Assembly (NCBI GenBank): GCA_036924085.1
Contig: JAVGWX010000002.1
Location: forward strand, 51,769,105-51,833,104
Source of the DNA: Ariolimax columbianus
Taxonomy: Eukaryota; Mollusca; Gastropoda; Stylommatophora; Arionidae
Length of the DNA stretch: 64,000 nt
Reading direction: 5' to 3'
In this document: positions 1 through 11,595 of the stretch, one piece after another
Position numbering within the stretch: position 1 is the first letter of the stretch
How the letters are laid out: the number at the start of each line of letters is the position of its first letter
Program-made: the position numbers and the translations under genes
Notes under the pieces: generated by a model
Told to the model about the DNA's origin: nothing
The model's database searches: none
What the model saw: only the letters and a program-made list of their open reading frames with translations

Positions 1-680
1 AGTCAGACAGTAACCATTATTTTTTCGAAAAAAGCGGCGGTCATCCTGAGGCTGTCGCCACTGCCATAGAGCTTTTCTTGCAGTTCCACTGGTGATGGCC
101 ACATCTGCTCTCTCTGATCCTCGTATGTCGGGCAGTTCTGCAGCAGATGTTCAGAGGTCATTTTACCAGTACCGCACGGGCATTCGTCGGTACCACCTAT
201 CTTCAATTTGTTGAATAGGTGGTACCTCAGTCTATTGTGGCCAGTGCGAAGTCTGAAGACAACGACCTGCTCTCTTCGGTTCAACTGGTAATAGGCATCG
301 TTTTTAGTGTAACCAGTATGTTCGGTTTCCCATTTGGTCATGTATCTGTAAGCCGTTTTGACTCTTCGTACGTCATACTAGTATCTGTTTGTGGTAGTCT
401 TGCACCTTCTTTTGCCAGTCTGTCTGCCTCCTCGTTGCCTTGGATGTTGCAGTGTGATGGGACCCACTGTACCACTACCCTTTTTGGTGCGGACTGCTGG
501 CACAGTTTGCAGAGTGCTGTTCTTAAGTCATTAAGCTCAGTGTTTTTCTGGCTTTTTAGCGCTGTGACTACGGCGAGAGCATCTGTAAGCAGGACTATAT
601 GGCTTTCATTTTCACTGTGTGTCACCATTTCTTCCACTGCCGCCCTCAGTGCCTCTGCCTCCGCTCTGAAATTGCTGTTC
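1..680 (-). pseudogene. RNase H-bearing LINE, 3' end fragment
   Basis: Seen: the minus strand encodes the second half of an RNase H domain (LTDALAVVTALKSQK, then VVVQWVPSHCNIQGNEEADR) followed by the cysteine/histidine tail typical of this LINE family (CPCGTGKM, EHLLQNCPTYEDQR). The two parts lie in different frames: the first ends in a stop at 338-340 and the second starts in the overlapping ATGA at 338-341. This fits loss of one A in an A-run near position 355. The copy is 5'-truncated near 680, inside RNase H, so the catalytic YTDGS part is missing. The window starts within its 3' end, so its tail is not visible. Copies at 26.7-30.1 kb and 45.75 kb are closely similar. It is a dead insertion. 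Confidence 0.9.
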
Positions 681-682
681 AA

Positions 683-2109
683 TTTATGTCAACCTTCCCC
701 ATATTTTTGACATCATTTCTGTATGTTCCAGATATTCAATAATGTCTCTGTTAATGTGGATTCAACTGAGTGTTGCTGGGGCCCGAAAGGGGAGCAAGGA
801 ATAGTGACATTAAACCTATAAAGCATGTCACAAGAGTACAAATTTTAAGCCAAAACAACTTCAACAAATATACACAAGTCAGCTGAAAAGAAATGTACAA
901 CTAAACTAACCAAGAAAGAAGAAAGTCCTTTGTATAATAAAGGAAAAAGGGAAGATGGAGAGAGCTGGAATGGAAGATCCAGAAAAAGAAGACTTGGTGT
1001 ATAATTGTTGAAGACACCACAGGGACCTGGAAGGTTTTTGATGACGATATGATGGAACCGTCTGGTGTTTCTAATGTTTGTGTTTCATGTCATATGACCA
1101 AAATATTCAGTTTCCCATAGAATAATTATCATTACACTGTTTTCCGTTGTCATAATATAGTCTAACATTCATCCTAAATAGTGAAATACAGACCCATAGA
1201 TTGAAAAAAATCCAATTTTCTGCTTCACTTACTTTATTTTGGTTAAATTTCACATTATTCTATATTTATACTCTTTGACACTATTTGACTAGCTTAGTTA
1301 ATTCACTTCTTTTGTCTGTTTTCATTTGTTCAGTCCCTGATACACAGATCTTTATTGGTCAAAATTACTGTTCTTATGTAAAACTGCTTTTCAATTCTTT
1401 TCTCTGTTTCTCTTATTTCACCATTTCGCTCCTTACAAAGCACAAAGTGTGATAATCACTGTAACCACCTGCAGTTGGTACCTTACATGTGCCTGTGCAC
1501 TTTGTGTACTGTGCTCTTGTGGAAGACAAAGCGGTGACTTATATAGCAGTTCACTTTATATGATGAGGCTGCTAGCCCATGTACAATCTCTCTAATCACC
1601 TTTTTCAACATGCTAAAAACATTGCAGTGGACATATTATGTGCTTTCTGGGACCCACACAGGCAATTTTGCAGTCACCATTACTTAGTAACTTACTATTA
1701 ACAATTCAATACTCTTGAACTTTGTCAAAAATGAATAGGTCTATATAGTTGACAAGGCAAAGTTATACATTTTCTAGCATATCAAAGCACTTGTCTATGT
1801 CATTAAGTTATTAACTCTTAGTTTCTAAGAACAAAATAGTGTGGACAGTTACAAAATGGTCATAGTGAAAGTCATAGTAATTTGTTTTCCAGACAAAAAT
1901 TTCATCAGAATCTAACAACATTTCTACATCAACATGCAATAGTCAACTATCAATTTTATCTTCAATTCAGTTCATCCTGTGACCTGTCGACATTGCTGTT
2001 GACGTGTTGTCAGTGTCGTTGACACCTACACAATCATGCGCCACTCAGGTCACTCATCATTGCTCTCTGGCTGCAGTTGCTTTTAGTGCCCATTAGGGTT
2101 GTAGGTTAG
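683..2109. other. No gene seen; repeat-like at left edge
   Basis: AT-rich non-coding sequence with no convincing ORF. About 765-890 resembles the stretch at 22,977-23,120: both hold a 'ggggagcaa' block followed by 'ttttaagcca' and A-rich sequence, so it is probably an old dispersed repeat. Nothing else recognised. Confidence 0.5.
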
Positions 2110-2290
2110 GTTAGTCCATTAATGGATGTTGTCTTCCCATAATTTTTTGCATGTCTCCGCCTTCAATTGCCTTGTACTTGTAGTATTGTATTTGCAAGCA
2201 AAGCACTTGGACCTCGAGATGTGACCATACCAAGTGGCAAGTCAGCTTTCATCTTTTGATCATTGTGAGGTCATCGTAAAGTCCCCTTGC
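2110..2290 (-). mobile_element. Degraded LINE 3' end (RT thumb/tail region)
   Basis: The stretch aligns by eye with the 3' end of the LINE at 10,680-11,595. Both share 'gtatttgcaag', a 'gacctc..atatgtgacc..taccaag' block and the 'cttttga' that follow in the same order. The corresponding peptide is the post-RT basic region of that element, here full of changes. It is a short, old, truncated copy with no coding capacity. Confidence 0.6.
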
Positions 2291-2414
2291 TCTTATCGTC
2301 CTCAGGGAAAAATATAATTATATTTTTAAGCAAATTACACTACATATGTAGAATATACACTAATATACTATAGAATAACTAACAATTCTTTCTACTTTAT
2401 AATCAAGTTTGTAC

Positions 2415-2907
2415 CTGATGATAGGCCTTGACTGTGTTGAGGGCGAAGACGTGTCTGTAGTTCTTCACCTCTCCTTCCTGGACGACCACTGTTGATTGTA
2501 TTGCTTCGTCTGTCCAAAACATCATCTGTACGCCTGCCTCTAACACCCTGATTTGAGATGTTCATATTGCTGCTATTATTTCCACTACTGATACTTCCAG
2601 ACACGTTGCTGTTGGCGTTGCCAGTCTGTGAACTACCTCTGCTTGTGCTTCTTCTACTAGATCTGTCCTTGTATCTGTAACCGTCACGTCCTGAGTAAAT
2701 GTTATTTCTATCATCGCGAAGCGTAAGGTCACTTCTGGATGAAGATTGTTTTGACCGATTTTCAAAGCCTTCCATGCGTCCCCGATGATCACCAGGCCTT
2801 GGTGTTGGGGTATAGTCTCGTCCATCTCCATTTTTCCCAGTGCCATTATTGACTTTGATGTCTTTATCCGGAGATTTAACACTTTCAACACTCACTACTT
2901 CACTCAT
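2415..2907 (-). CDS. Putative first coding exon, Arg/Ser/Asn-rich protein
   Basis: Seen: an open frame begins at ATG 2907 and runs 164 codons without a stop to a canonical-looking donor, CAG|GTACAA, with GT at 2414-2413. Past the donor the frame stops after only a few codons (LIIK stop), which supports splicing there. Exon length 493 leaves one base, so the next exon would be in phase 1. The peptide starts MSEVVSVESVKSPDKDIK and is low-complexity and hydrophilic, rich in R, S, N and G with RGR/RRG patches (GRRGEELQTRLR near the end). No signal peptide or membrane segment. Composition suggests a disordered, perhaps RNA-binding, N-terminus; that is inference. No family recognised and no downstream exon found within the remaining 2.4 kb. 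The reading frame contains no transposon motif. Confidence 0.5.
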
Positions 2908-3892
2908 AACAGGTGGCTTTTATCAGGTTTTCATAATGGGGACGTAATGTCCAGTCAGAATCTAGACTATGGATTTGATCCGTGATCTGAGTTGAACGGT
3001 TCAGAAGCGAGATACTGAAAGCATTCGAAGTCCGCCATGATATACAAGTTCAGCACTAAAGCTTCTAAAAATAGATATTACAATAACAGCAATTTTTAAA
3101 AAATTAAACTAAATTAACTGTTATTTGTTTGTTGACGTGAAATAAAACTGAGACTGTTACTTATTTTTTGTTACACACTTTATTTGCAGATCTGACTGAC
3201 CAAAAATAGCTAATAATAAACAAAGAAATGGCATAACTGGTACGTAATTTCAAATCAAGGTGTTCCGGTGTCTGTACGATGGTTAACCAGATTGTTATAG
3301 GCGGTATAAGGGAGAGAAGTAGGAGAATTATTTTTGTGTATGTGTAAGTGTGTTTCGCGGACATGCAGACAGACAGAGAGAGAGAAGAGAAGATGATGAT
3401 GATGATACCTAGGAGTCAAGATGAAAGAGCCCTGACACTACTATTGCCTCCCGCCCCTCACATTTTTGCCTCCATACATCTAAATAAGTAAAAGTTAAAG
3501 GACTGAGATACTTGTCCGGAGATGGTGAACTATTTCTGGCGATCAGATTACCATTATTTGCAACACTGTTTATTTTTCTATATGAAGACCAGTGACAATC
3601 GGGAAAGACCGATGGACTCTTAGAAAATCCGGCGACCCTGGGAAACAATAGACTGACTTCTGAAGTCTTCTGCTTCTTTGGGTATTCGTCCTGAAAGAAA
3701 TACATTTGAGACGTTGTATTGTATTTCACAGTGAGGCAGCGATGTCTGCGCATTTCGGCACGAAACATCCGATTTCAGCAAGTCATTTTTTTGACCGGAT
3801 TTGTCTTCCTTTTTCGCTCGCTAACAAATAGACTACATACTGGTACAAACTAGATTCATTTTCAGCATTAATAAAACCCAAACGAGAAAATT
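2908..3892. other. Possible 5' flank of the minus-strand exon; no gene seen
   Basis: If the exon at 2,415-2,907 is real, this is its 5' UTR and promoter side, but I see no clear core promoter. A short (GA)n/(GAT)n run lies at about 3,370-3,405. Small ORFs at 3,161-3,364 and 3,409-3,768 (minus) show no recognisable motif and are probably chance. Confidence 0.4.
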
Positions 3893-4175
3893 TACGAGGG
3901 CGGACAGGGGTAGTGACCATGACCTGCTCATGCTAATCATTCACCTCAAACTAAAGAAAATAACCAGACCACAAGAGTACAGGATCAGATATGACCTTCA
4001 CAAGTTAAAAGACCCTCATGTTGCGGAAGCGTTTCAGACCACGTTGTGGGGAAAGATTGTCCCATTACTTTTAGCACAGGTTCAGACAAGGAGGTGACAG
4101 AAGCCCAATAAATGACAGAATCTTTCAACGCCATTCTCATAGACACCTCTGAGGCAATGCTGAGGTGGGTTACTA
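3893..4175 (+). pseudogene. LINE endonuclease C-terminal fragment
   Basis: Plus-strand translation gives GSDHDLLMLIIHLKLKK-type sequence, the SDH motif that closes an APE-type endonuclease of non-LTR retrotransposons. It is followed by a linker (YRIRYDLHKLKDPHVAEAF, then MTESFNAILIDTSEAMLR) found between endonuclease and RT in many metazoan LINEs. The SDHD histidine, a catalytic residue in the family, is present. No RT follows; the element breaks off into another repeat at about 4,180. Truncated at both ends and not functional. Confidence 0.7.
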
Positions 4176-4420
4176 AACTTATATTGTCGATGTGCGACTC
4201 CTGGTCTCAACGGAGGTGGGACCGTAGGGCCTTCATCCTGGGTTACCTCCAGTCGTCTTGACTTATGTCTTGCCACTGGTCCAAAGTAGATGGGGACCAG
4301 AGAGTGAGGTTGATGACCAGCGCAGCTGCTTTCTCACTTTAATACAAATACAGCACAAGTTACACGATCAATACAAAAACGTCTGACGATGTCGCCACCT
4401 TCGCTTACGATGGGCAACTA
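4176..4420. repeat. Dispersed repeat family G, copy 1
   Basis: Shares an ordered set of blocks with 10,040-10,240: 'ctccagtcgtct', 'atgtcttgccactgg', 'gtgaggttga', 'ctcactttaat'. Both copies are diverged. No coding signal; class unknown (long SINE or part of another element). Confidence 0.6.
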
Positions 4421-4861
4421 ACTAATAAAAAACGACATAAACTCTAAATGCTAACTTAAAACCCGGAGATCCATACAACACAGGGAATGACTAGATTCGA
4501 ACCTTATGGGTTTTGTTTTGTTTCTATTCCGACGAGGTATCTGAACTATACTTGTTTATGGTGGCATCAACCAGTAACAAATAGCTTACATAATTATTGC
4601 TACTGCAGATAAGATGTCAGATTGTCTCAGCAAGCATTCAATCCACAGCATCGATAACATTTCAATTGCTCTTTATGTTTACTTAATTCGCAGTCCATGC
4701 ACCGATTTCTCAGCATTTAAAAATATAATTTGTAGAAGCCAACTTTCTCACTTAACGATTGGAATTTTTAAAAATTATGTGTATACCACTTTCTGCTTTT
4801 TATGACGTTTCTCGGGGTGGTGGTGAGGTGGGGTGTGCTAACTTGGAATTTGAGGGATCAA

Positions 4862-5210
4862 TATGCTGAGCAGCGCATGAGCTGCAGTGGTCAGCGACCC
4901 ATGGCTGACTGCTAGCGTCAGGGCCAGCGAACCAGAGCTGCCAAGACCCTTCTACATCTCCATGCGGTGATCCTGGATAACAGGCTGCAGCAGGGCAGAC
5001 TGGCTAAGGAGAAGGGATCGAAGAGAGAATGCTAACTCTGTACTCAAAAAATGCTTGCTGAAGTCGGATGTGTTGAACCGAAAGGTGCAAATTTCGCAGT
5101 CAAGCTGTAAAATACGACACAACGCATTCCGTTCTCTAGACTACATTCTGCTACTTAAGCCCTTTCAGGGTTTGATAGCGGGAGATTGAGAACGAACGAA
5201 GCCAAGACAA
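4862..5210 (+). mobile_element. SINE-like family A, near full length
   Basis: About 350 bp, matched in order by copies at 14,501-14,850, 22,609-22,950, 37,724-38,074 (all reversed) and 51,181-51,510. Landmarks: 'gctagcgtcagggccagcga', 'gatcctggataacag', a core 'gctgaagtcggatg', 'cacaacgcattccgttctc', and a 3' end 'gattgagaacgaacgaa'. No ORF. The head has no clear tRNA A/B box that I can see, so the promoter origin is unresolved. Confidence 0.85.
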
Positions 5211-5780
5211 GCTAAATCGGAATTGTTTCCCCTTTATAACAGATTTTGTTTGAATTTCGCATTTAACGGTGTTCTCTCTTGTGTTTTGGAAATCCACCAA
5301 AAGGGTTTACTGTGGGCTGGAAGAAGGATTCAAAAGTCTATGAATGTGTTGGTTGTTGTTATTGTTCGAAGTTACTAGAGCTGAGTTCTTCAGTCTTGAT
5401 GCATTTTATCTTATCTAAAGGTGTGGTGGAATCTGGGTCAGTATTTTGCATCTGATCCTGGATAGGAATGGCAGTATGTCGCACCTGATTATTTAGACTT
5501 GATGTCACTAAACTTAGAACTGAAGGAACACACGGGTTTTGTCCAAACGAATGTGGCTATACCAAGTTTAACTTATACAACCTTCGTTTTACCACCTTAT
5601 CCATATGCTTCAGTTTTACCGCTTGATTTTAGTCTCCCCATTTCTCTATATGTTATGTCAGAATTGTTTCAACATGTGGGTATATTCTGTTTGTTCTCTG
5701 CCACGTCTGACTGGCAAATGGGTGTGATGGCTTGCATTTCGAGTGTGTACAATTAGCAGGCTATATTAACAATAAGTGTT
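5211..5780. other. No gene seen
   Basis: About 5,345-5,460 holds 'gttgttgttattgttcgaag' followed by 'tgggtcagtatttt', which looks like an old reversed copy of the (CAA)n-tailed repeat family F. The remainder is unassigned; the small ORF at 5,499-5,756 has no recognisable content. Confidence 0.4.
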
Positions 5781-6151
5781 AGGGGTGTGTGCAACCAGCG
5801 GTCTATACGAACCATAAGTCTAAGGGGTGTGTACATCCAGGGGATTATACGAATCATAAGTCTAAGGTGTGTGCAACCAGCGGTCTATACGAACCATAAG
5901 TCTAAGGTTTGTGCAACCAGGAGGGGATTATGCGAACCATAAGTCTAAAGTGTGTGCAACCAGGGGGCTATACGAACCATAAGTCTAAGGTGTGTGCAAC
6001 CAGGGGACTATACGAACCATACGTCTTAAGTTTGTGCAACCAGCGGACTATACGAACCATAAGTCTAAAGGGTGTGTGCAGCCAGCGGTCTATACGAACC
6101 ATAAGTCTAAGGGGTGTGTCCAACGAGGGGACTATACGAACCATAACTCTA
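5781..6151. repeat. ~39-bp minisatellite, left block
   Basis: About nine imperfect units with the core 'ctatacgaaccataagtcta' preceded by 'gtgtgcaaccag'. Unit length varies between about 37 and 41 bp. The same unit resumes at 7,550, so the LINE between them was inserted into one array. Long ORFs across it are artefacts of the repeat. Confidence 0.9.
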
Positions 6152-7549
6152 AGAGTTATGAGAAAATTAAGTGGAACCACATGGGGAGCTAGAGGGACAA
6201 TACTTAACAAAGTTTACCAACAAGGTATACGGCCACATCTGGAATATGGGTCAGCAGCGTGGTGCCCTGTAGCAAACACTACCCTAAAAGAGGTGGATAA
6301 GATGCAAAATCAGGCACTTAGGGTCATTACAGGAGCAATGAAATCAACACCTATAGTGGGGATGGAGAAAATGAGGAGGATGCAAGCACTAAGAGAACGC
6401 AGAGACACAAAGATATTACCACAGGGAGAAACGTTCCTCTGCATGCCGAGCCATTCAATGAAAGACAATTTCAAAATTTAGCAATGGGAATACTGAAAAG
6501 AAGTAGTTTTATGCATCAGGACAAGCGACCTCGCAGGCAAATTATAGATCTACCTGAAGTTGACATCCCCCTAAAGTCTGTGACAGAACAAACCCCCTGG
6601 AGAGAGGAGCACGGACTATCAGTATGCATTCAAACAAAAGTGAAAGGAATATTAGACAAGGATGAACAGAACAGTGTGCAACGTAGGATAGTGATCCTCA
6701 ATTTCCTGGATGAAGAATACCCACAAGACCGCTGGATCAGAGTATACACATATGGGTCATCACAGAATGCAGTAAAGAATGGCGGGGCAGGAGTGTACAT
6801 AGAATACCTAACAACATTAGGGATACAGTCAGAGAACCAACTGGAAAATTCTGCCATACATATGATGCAAAATTCCGGGCAATCAAGGTGGCAACTGAGA
6901 AACAGTTGAACACCAATGTCAGTCCACAACCTGTAGTATTTCTGACAGATGCACAATCAGCACCCCAAGCACTGAAATTTGAGAAACTGCCAAATCTACA
7001 GGCTCTACTGTCTGAACTGAGCAACCAGCACACGATTGTCATGCAGTGAATACCTTCTCATTGTGGAGTACCAGGAAACGAGAGAGCAGATCGACTGGCA
7101 AAGGATGGTGCTGCAGATGTGCCAGTTACATACCAACAGAAGATAAGGATGATCAAATCAATCAGAAAGCCACCAACAGTAACACCAGATGATTAACACA
7201 AGATGAACAGACAAGAGCAAACGGTTGTGTTGCGCCTTAGAACAGGACACAACCGACTCCGCAGCCACATGTACACAAAATGAAGATGGTAACTAAGGCA
7301 TGTGTACTTGCGGACAGGCGCCCCAGACAGCAGAGCACATACTACAAAACTGCCCCGAATATGATAAACAGAGAAAATCTCACTGGTTCATAGAAACAAC
7401 ACTGGAAGAGAAACGTTATGGACTTGTATGTGAACTACAAAAGACAGTGAAGTTTTAACAAGAGACAACATTACAGATATTGACAACATGTTAAAGCGAA
7501 CGAAAGAAGAAGAAGAAGAAAAAGTAGAAGAATAAGAAGAAGAAGAAGT
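6152..7549 (+). pseudogene. RNase H LINE, 3' part, inserted in a minisatellite
   Basis: Plus-strand protein pieces in order: the region after RT (MRKLSGTTWGARG, LEYGSAAWCPVAN, MQNQALRVITGAMKSTPIVG), RNase H (RVYTYGSS...GGAGVY, then VVFLTDAQSA and IPSHCGVPGNERADRLAK), and the 3' domain (VVLRLRTGHNRLRSH). Breaks: the first catalytic Asp of RNase H (YTDGS in relatives) is Tyr here; an in-frame TGA replaces the Trp before IPSHC; further stops and frameshifts follow. The 3' end is a (GAA)n-like tail at about 7,500-7,549. The 5' end is truncated at about 6,152. Closest in-window relative is the copy at 53.5-53.8 kb. Confidence 0.9.
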
Positions 7550-7745
7550 GTGTGCAGCCAGCGGTCTATACAAACTATAGGTCTAAGTAGTATGTACAAC
7601 CAGCAATCTAAACGAACCATATGTCTAAGGGGTGTGTGCAACCAACGGACTATACGAACCATAGGTCTAAGGAGTGTGTACAACCTGAAATCCATATTAG
7701 TCATACGTCTAAGAAGTGCGTACACTCAGCGGGCAATATTAACCA
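7550..7745. repeat. ~39-bp minisatellite, right block
   Basis: About five further units of the 5,781-6,151 array, starting directly after the GAA tail of the LINE with 'gtgtgcagccagcggtctat'. A more degraded unit may sit at about 8,130-8,165. Confidence 0.85.
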
Positions 7746-8689
7746 ACCAGATAATGTATGTGAGCTGAAAGAGGGCATGCGTAAGGTCGGTGGGCAGAAT
7801 AAACGCTTTAAAGACTTACTCAAATTATTTCGAACGCGCTTTGACATCTATACAAGCGGAGTACCTGGCACAAGACAGTAATACTTGACGTAGAACCACC
7901 AACAGAGACGCCTCCATTGCGGAGCAATACGATATCTCCGAGACAAGGAGAAAATGTGCAGGGCCCAAAAACAAAAACAACTGATACGCATATGTGCAAC
8001 TGACCTAATATGGGGAAGGGGAGTATGTACTTGAATCGGACTACAAAGATACCTCCAGACTCACCATTTAGGTGCACCAGACAATGTCTAAGTGCTATTG
8101 TCACTATCCCTCGCGATGGACGACTATTATTAACCATATGTATAAGAAGTAAATACATCCAGCGAGTATATTAGCCACACATTTACCACTGCACGTCTGT
8201 TGTAGGTCATGCTCGAGGAATTCCGATGTTGACTCTTTTCCACATAACACATATCTCATTTTATATGAACAATACTCATAATTTTCGCTGTTTGTCCGTT
8301 TGTCAGTCAATGTGCCAAACAGAAGCCAAACGTCTTTGTAACAAATAATAAAAATAATTATAATATTAGTAAAAATAATTCTAATAATTCTAAAAATAAT
8401 AATGATACGTTTAGGCGACCAGAACCTGTCGGGTCGAATGACCGTGTCTGTGATCAAGTCAGATGGTCGAGTTCTATGCGATCTGCAGTTTTATTGGGTA
8501 GATGGCGATCTGTTTCAGCTAGGTATTGTGAGGTCGGACACAGTGACGTGTCCTGGATGAGACAATCCTATTTCCTCCGTCGTCTCTACGGCTAGCCGGA
8601 GCATCTGATGTGCCAGGACTCTTCGGAGGAGGCGGGCCTCGTGACCAGAGAGGGAGAGGTAATGGCAATCTGTCGTCGAGACAATACGT
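7746..8689. other. No gene seen
   Basis: Unassigned sequence with an AT-rich patch at about 8,335-8,405. Minus-strand ORFs at 7,820-8,158 and 8,104-8,457 show no family motif. The part next to 8,690 may be the decayed continuation of the LINE fragment to its right. Confidence 0.35.
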
Positions 8690-9060
8690 GCGAGCTGAGT
8701 ACATGTGATTATCTTGCTGTGTCAGGGGATCCCGAAGAAGTGCCTCATATTTCGCAGGAAGAAGGCCTCAAAACACTACCGGTCCATCTGCAATAGGGTC
8801 CAGGTCTCGGAACCGTACATGTGGACAGAGATGTCACAGGAGGGGAAGCCACGAAGCTTGGTTTCAAGGGAAAGCATCCTCTTATACCAGACTCTGCAGA
8901 GAGAGTGCATGATACATCCTACGGGGTTTGTCGTGGCTGCTGTGTGCGCCGAAAGATTGTCAACTGTCCATGCAGATTAAGCTCCTGTGACTGCTTTGTG
9001 TGACGGAAGATCGTCAGCTGTCCAGGCAGATTAAGCTCTCAGTGAATGCAACAGGGTTGT
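8690..9060 (-). pseudogene. LINE reverse transcriptase C-terminal fragment
   Basis: Read on the minus strand: SLETKLRGFPSCDISVHMYG, then GSETWTLLQMDR, then FFLRNMRHFFGIP. This matches the conserved post-RT segment of non-LTR elements (KTKLxxY...LYGSETW...R..FHxRCLRRIL). There are internal stops and no YADD box in the surviving part. A short internal duplication ('agattgtcaactgtccatgcagattaagct'-like block) occurs near 8,955-9,040. Dead fragment. Confidence 0.65.
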
Positions 9061-9143
9061 CGTTCACGGAGATGTCAGACGCAGAGGGGACCTTGCTGAG
9101 GTTTTGAGTGGTTCAAATTTGCTTTGCGATGTTCGACTCACCT

Positions 9144-9445
9144 ACCAAATAGGTTTGTCAATCATTGTGTGAAACTAGAAACCAAATAGGGTTTTCAGTC
9201 ATTGTGTGAAACTAGAAACCAAATAGGTTTGTCAGTCGTTATGCAAAACTAGAAAGCCAATAGATTTGTCAGCCATTGGGCGAAACTAGAGACCAAATAG
9301 GTTTATCAGTCATTGTGCGATACTAGAAACCAAATATATTTGTCGGTCATTGTGCGAAACTAGAATGCAAATATGTTTGCCAGTCATTGTGCAAAACTAG
9401 AAACCAAATATGTTTGTCAGTCATTGTGCGAAACTAGAATCCAAA
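9144..9445. repeat. 37-bp minisatellite, about 8 units
   Basis: Unit core 'accaaataggtttgtcagtc' followed by 'attgtgcgaaactagaa'. Starts at 9,144, 9,181 and 9,218 give a 37-bp period. Confidence 0.95.
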
Positions 9446-9899
9446 ATAACTGTCATTTTTTATTGATCAAATGCTAAAATATAATCAATACAAGTAGGGG
9501 TAAACAAAAGTAACCTTAATATTTATAAATGCAGGTTTGCTATTTTTACGCTGTCGTTTGACTTCTTTTCTTATCATTACATCCCACCTCTCCCCATTAC
9601 TGGCGTCGCTCGAAGATATATATATAAGCAAATGCCTGTCCAAGCAGTCATCGTACAGTGTACAAACTATGTTTTTATTTTTGCCCACAATGTAAGGTAA
9701 CAACATATGTCATTATCTGGGTAGTACCCGTGTCTATTTGAATATAAGGCCTGGTGTCTTAACTGATATGATAGATTCATCGCCAATCAAAACATTTTCA
9801 GCTTCATGTGAGGCATACTCCATCGACAGATACAGACCAACTCGCCCATATCTATTGACATTGTTGTGGCTTAAAGTCTCTACAGGATGGGCCAGCCAT
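9446..9899. other. No gene seen
   Basis: AT-rich unassigned sequence; the 73-codon minus-strand ORF at 9,485-9,706 has no recognisable feature. Confidence 0.4.
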
Positions 9900-10345
9900 A
9901 CATAGACCCAACGATTTATTAGTCACATCTTACGACATGTCACGCAGGTTACAGTGTTACTATTCTTTGCTCCATTTTTGGGTCCCAGTAACATTTTGGC
10001 AAACGATAACTTAGACAAGTTACATGTTTACGGAAAGGCTTCGGTGGTAACCCTGAGGCAAAATCTGCATCCTATGCTATCTCCAGTCGTCTCGATGAAT
10101 GTCTTGCCACTGGCAAAAGGTAGCTTAGGCTCTGTGAGTGAGGTTGACAAAAGGCGCAGTTTCTTCCTCACTTTAATCCAAATCTCCGCGCAAGTCACCC
10201 TTTTCAGCGGACACAGCAAGACATACGACTGTCCATACGGCTGAACAAAGAGAGTGGTCTTCATCACTTGTGATGGACAAACTATCAACTTAGACAAGTG
10301 TAATTTCTTGTTAATTGAAAAGAAAAAAGTCTTCTGTCTCATAAT
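9900..10345. repeat. Dispersed repeat family G, copy 2
   Basis: Second, longer copy of the repeat at 4,176-4,420. Its left part carries 'atcttacgacatgtcacgca' and 'tgttactattctttgctcc'. Versions of these recur at about 25,287 and 26,096 (the 'gtcg taag.tacgactaa' motif) and near 22,990, suggesting one long SINE-like family with variable truncation. Confidence 0.55.
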
Positions 10346-10406
10346 ACACGCTCAACGAGTCAGGTGACTTATGCGCCACACTATCTATTTCATACTTGTT
10401 CATATG

Positions 10407-10600
10407 GAGACGGCGTGGCCACAATCACAGCACCGGTCGTTACCCCGGGGAAGCAAACCCTTAGAAAATGCAGGAGGAAGCAGACCCTTACATAAAATGC
10501 ATGCTGAAGTCGGATGCACTGGGTCGACAGGCGCAACATCAAAACCCCAGTACAACAGTGCCTCGGGGGTTAGAGAAATAAGGCGAAAGCAAATAAAAAA
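10407..10600 (+). mobile_element. tRNA-derived SINE family B, internally deleted
   Basis: Begins with the family head (gacggcgtggcc), then jumps directly to 'agcaccggtcgttaccccgg'. The stretch between, which carries the B box in intact copies, is deleted. It continues through 'aagtcggatgcactggg' to an A-rich end. Without the B box it cannot be transcribed by Pol III from its own promoter. Confidence 0.85.
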
Positions 10601-10679
10601 AATAGTACTTGTTCATTATACTTGTAGGTGCCTAGAAATAACCTATGGCCTACAACTATTCAACCACTTGCATGGCGTA

Positions 10680-11595
10680 TGAAGGTTCAGGTCAGGTCAG
10701 GTCATCCCGTTACCAGTTAGGTCGTTGGGGCACACATGAAGACATCCTCACAAGCCCCCTTCTCTGTCAGCAGTCGCTGTCTGTGCCTCTTCTGATCGGA
10801 GATTGGTCCATTCTTTTATGTTGTCCTCCCACCTCTTTTTGGGACGGCGTCTTCGTCGTTTGCCTTGCACCCTTCCTTGCAAGATCGTATTTGCAAGACC
10901 ATTTGACCTCAATATGTGACCGTACCAAGCGAGTTTCCTTCTTTTGACAGTTGCCAAGAGGTCTTCAAAAGGGCATATTGCTGTTGTAATTCTCTTGTAT
11001 TTCCTCATTTGTAACTCGATCTTTGTACGCGACGTTTACAAGTTTTCGGGAACATCTCATCTCAAAGGCATGTATCCTTCGCTGAAGGTCAGCTGTAACT
11101 GTCCATGCCCCACAAGCATAGATGAATATTGACAGGACCAATATACGCATTAATCCGAGTTTCGTGCACAGTGCCAACCGTCTATCCTGCCAGATTTTGT
11201 TGAGCCGTACAAGCGCCGCTATTGTCTGCGCTATTCGGACCAACACCTCACATTTTGATCTTTCATCACCGACAATCGACCCTAGATATTTAAAACGCTC
11301 AACCACTTCGAGTTCCTGACCATTAGCTGTTATTCTACTGTTGAAGCCCTCGGCGTTGTTAGTCATTAATTTAGTCTTTCCATCGTTTATCTCTATACTA
11401 AAGTCAAGAGCTGTTTCATCGAGCCCTCTGACACACCCCTGGAGTTCTGCTTCTGAACCCGCCAATGCGTGGATGTCATCTGCAAAACGTAGGTTGGTAA
11501 TCGCTTGGCCTCCTATATTGACAGTACCAACGTGACCTCCAAGTGCCTGACTCATGATTCCCTCAAGGACCATATTGAAAAGAGTTGGAGTATGG
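10680..11595 (-). pseudogene. LINE, RT C-terminal half, 5'-truncated
   Basis: Minus-strand ORF of 202 codons (11,573-10,965) holds the RT palm with the active-site box FADDIHAL, then ERFKYLGSIVGDE and LVLSIFIYACGAWTV. A frameshift near 11,000 moves to the next frame, which carries RRKLAWYGHILRSNGLANTI and a basic RRRRRPKKRWEDNIKEW block. This is the standard C-terminus of a metazoan non-LTR endonuclease-RT without RNase H. RT fingers and endonuclease are missing because of 5' truncation at about 11,595. Both Asp residues of FADD survive. The 3' end runs into short (GGTCA)n-like repeats at about 10,685-10,710. Confidence 0.9.

Noticed and set aside
5781..6151. CRISPR-like regular repeats
   Set aside because: Units are directly tandem, without unique spacers, and the genome is eukaryotic.
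5909..6481. 190-codon plus-strand ORF
   Set aside because: A chance fusion of minisatellite frames with the 5'-truncated LINE.
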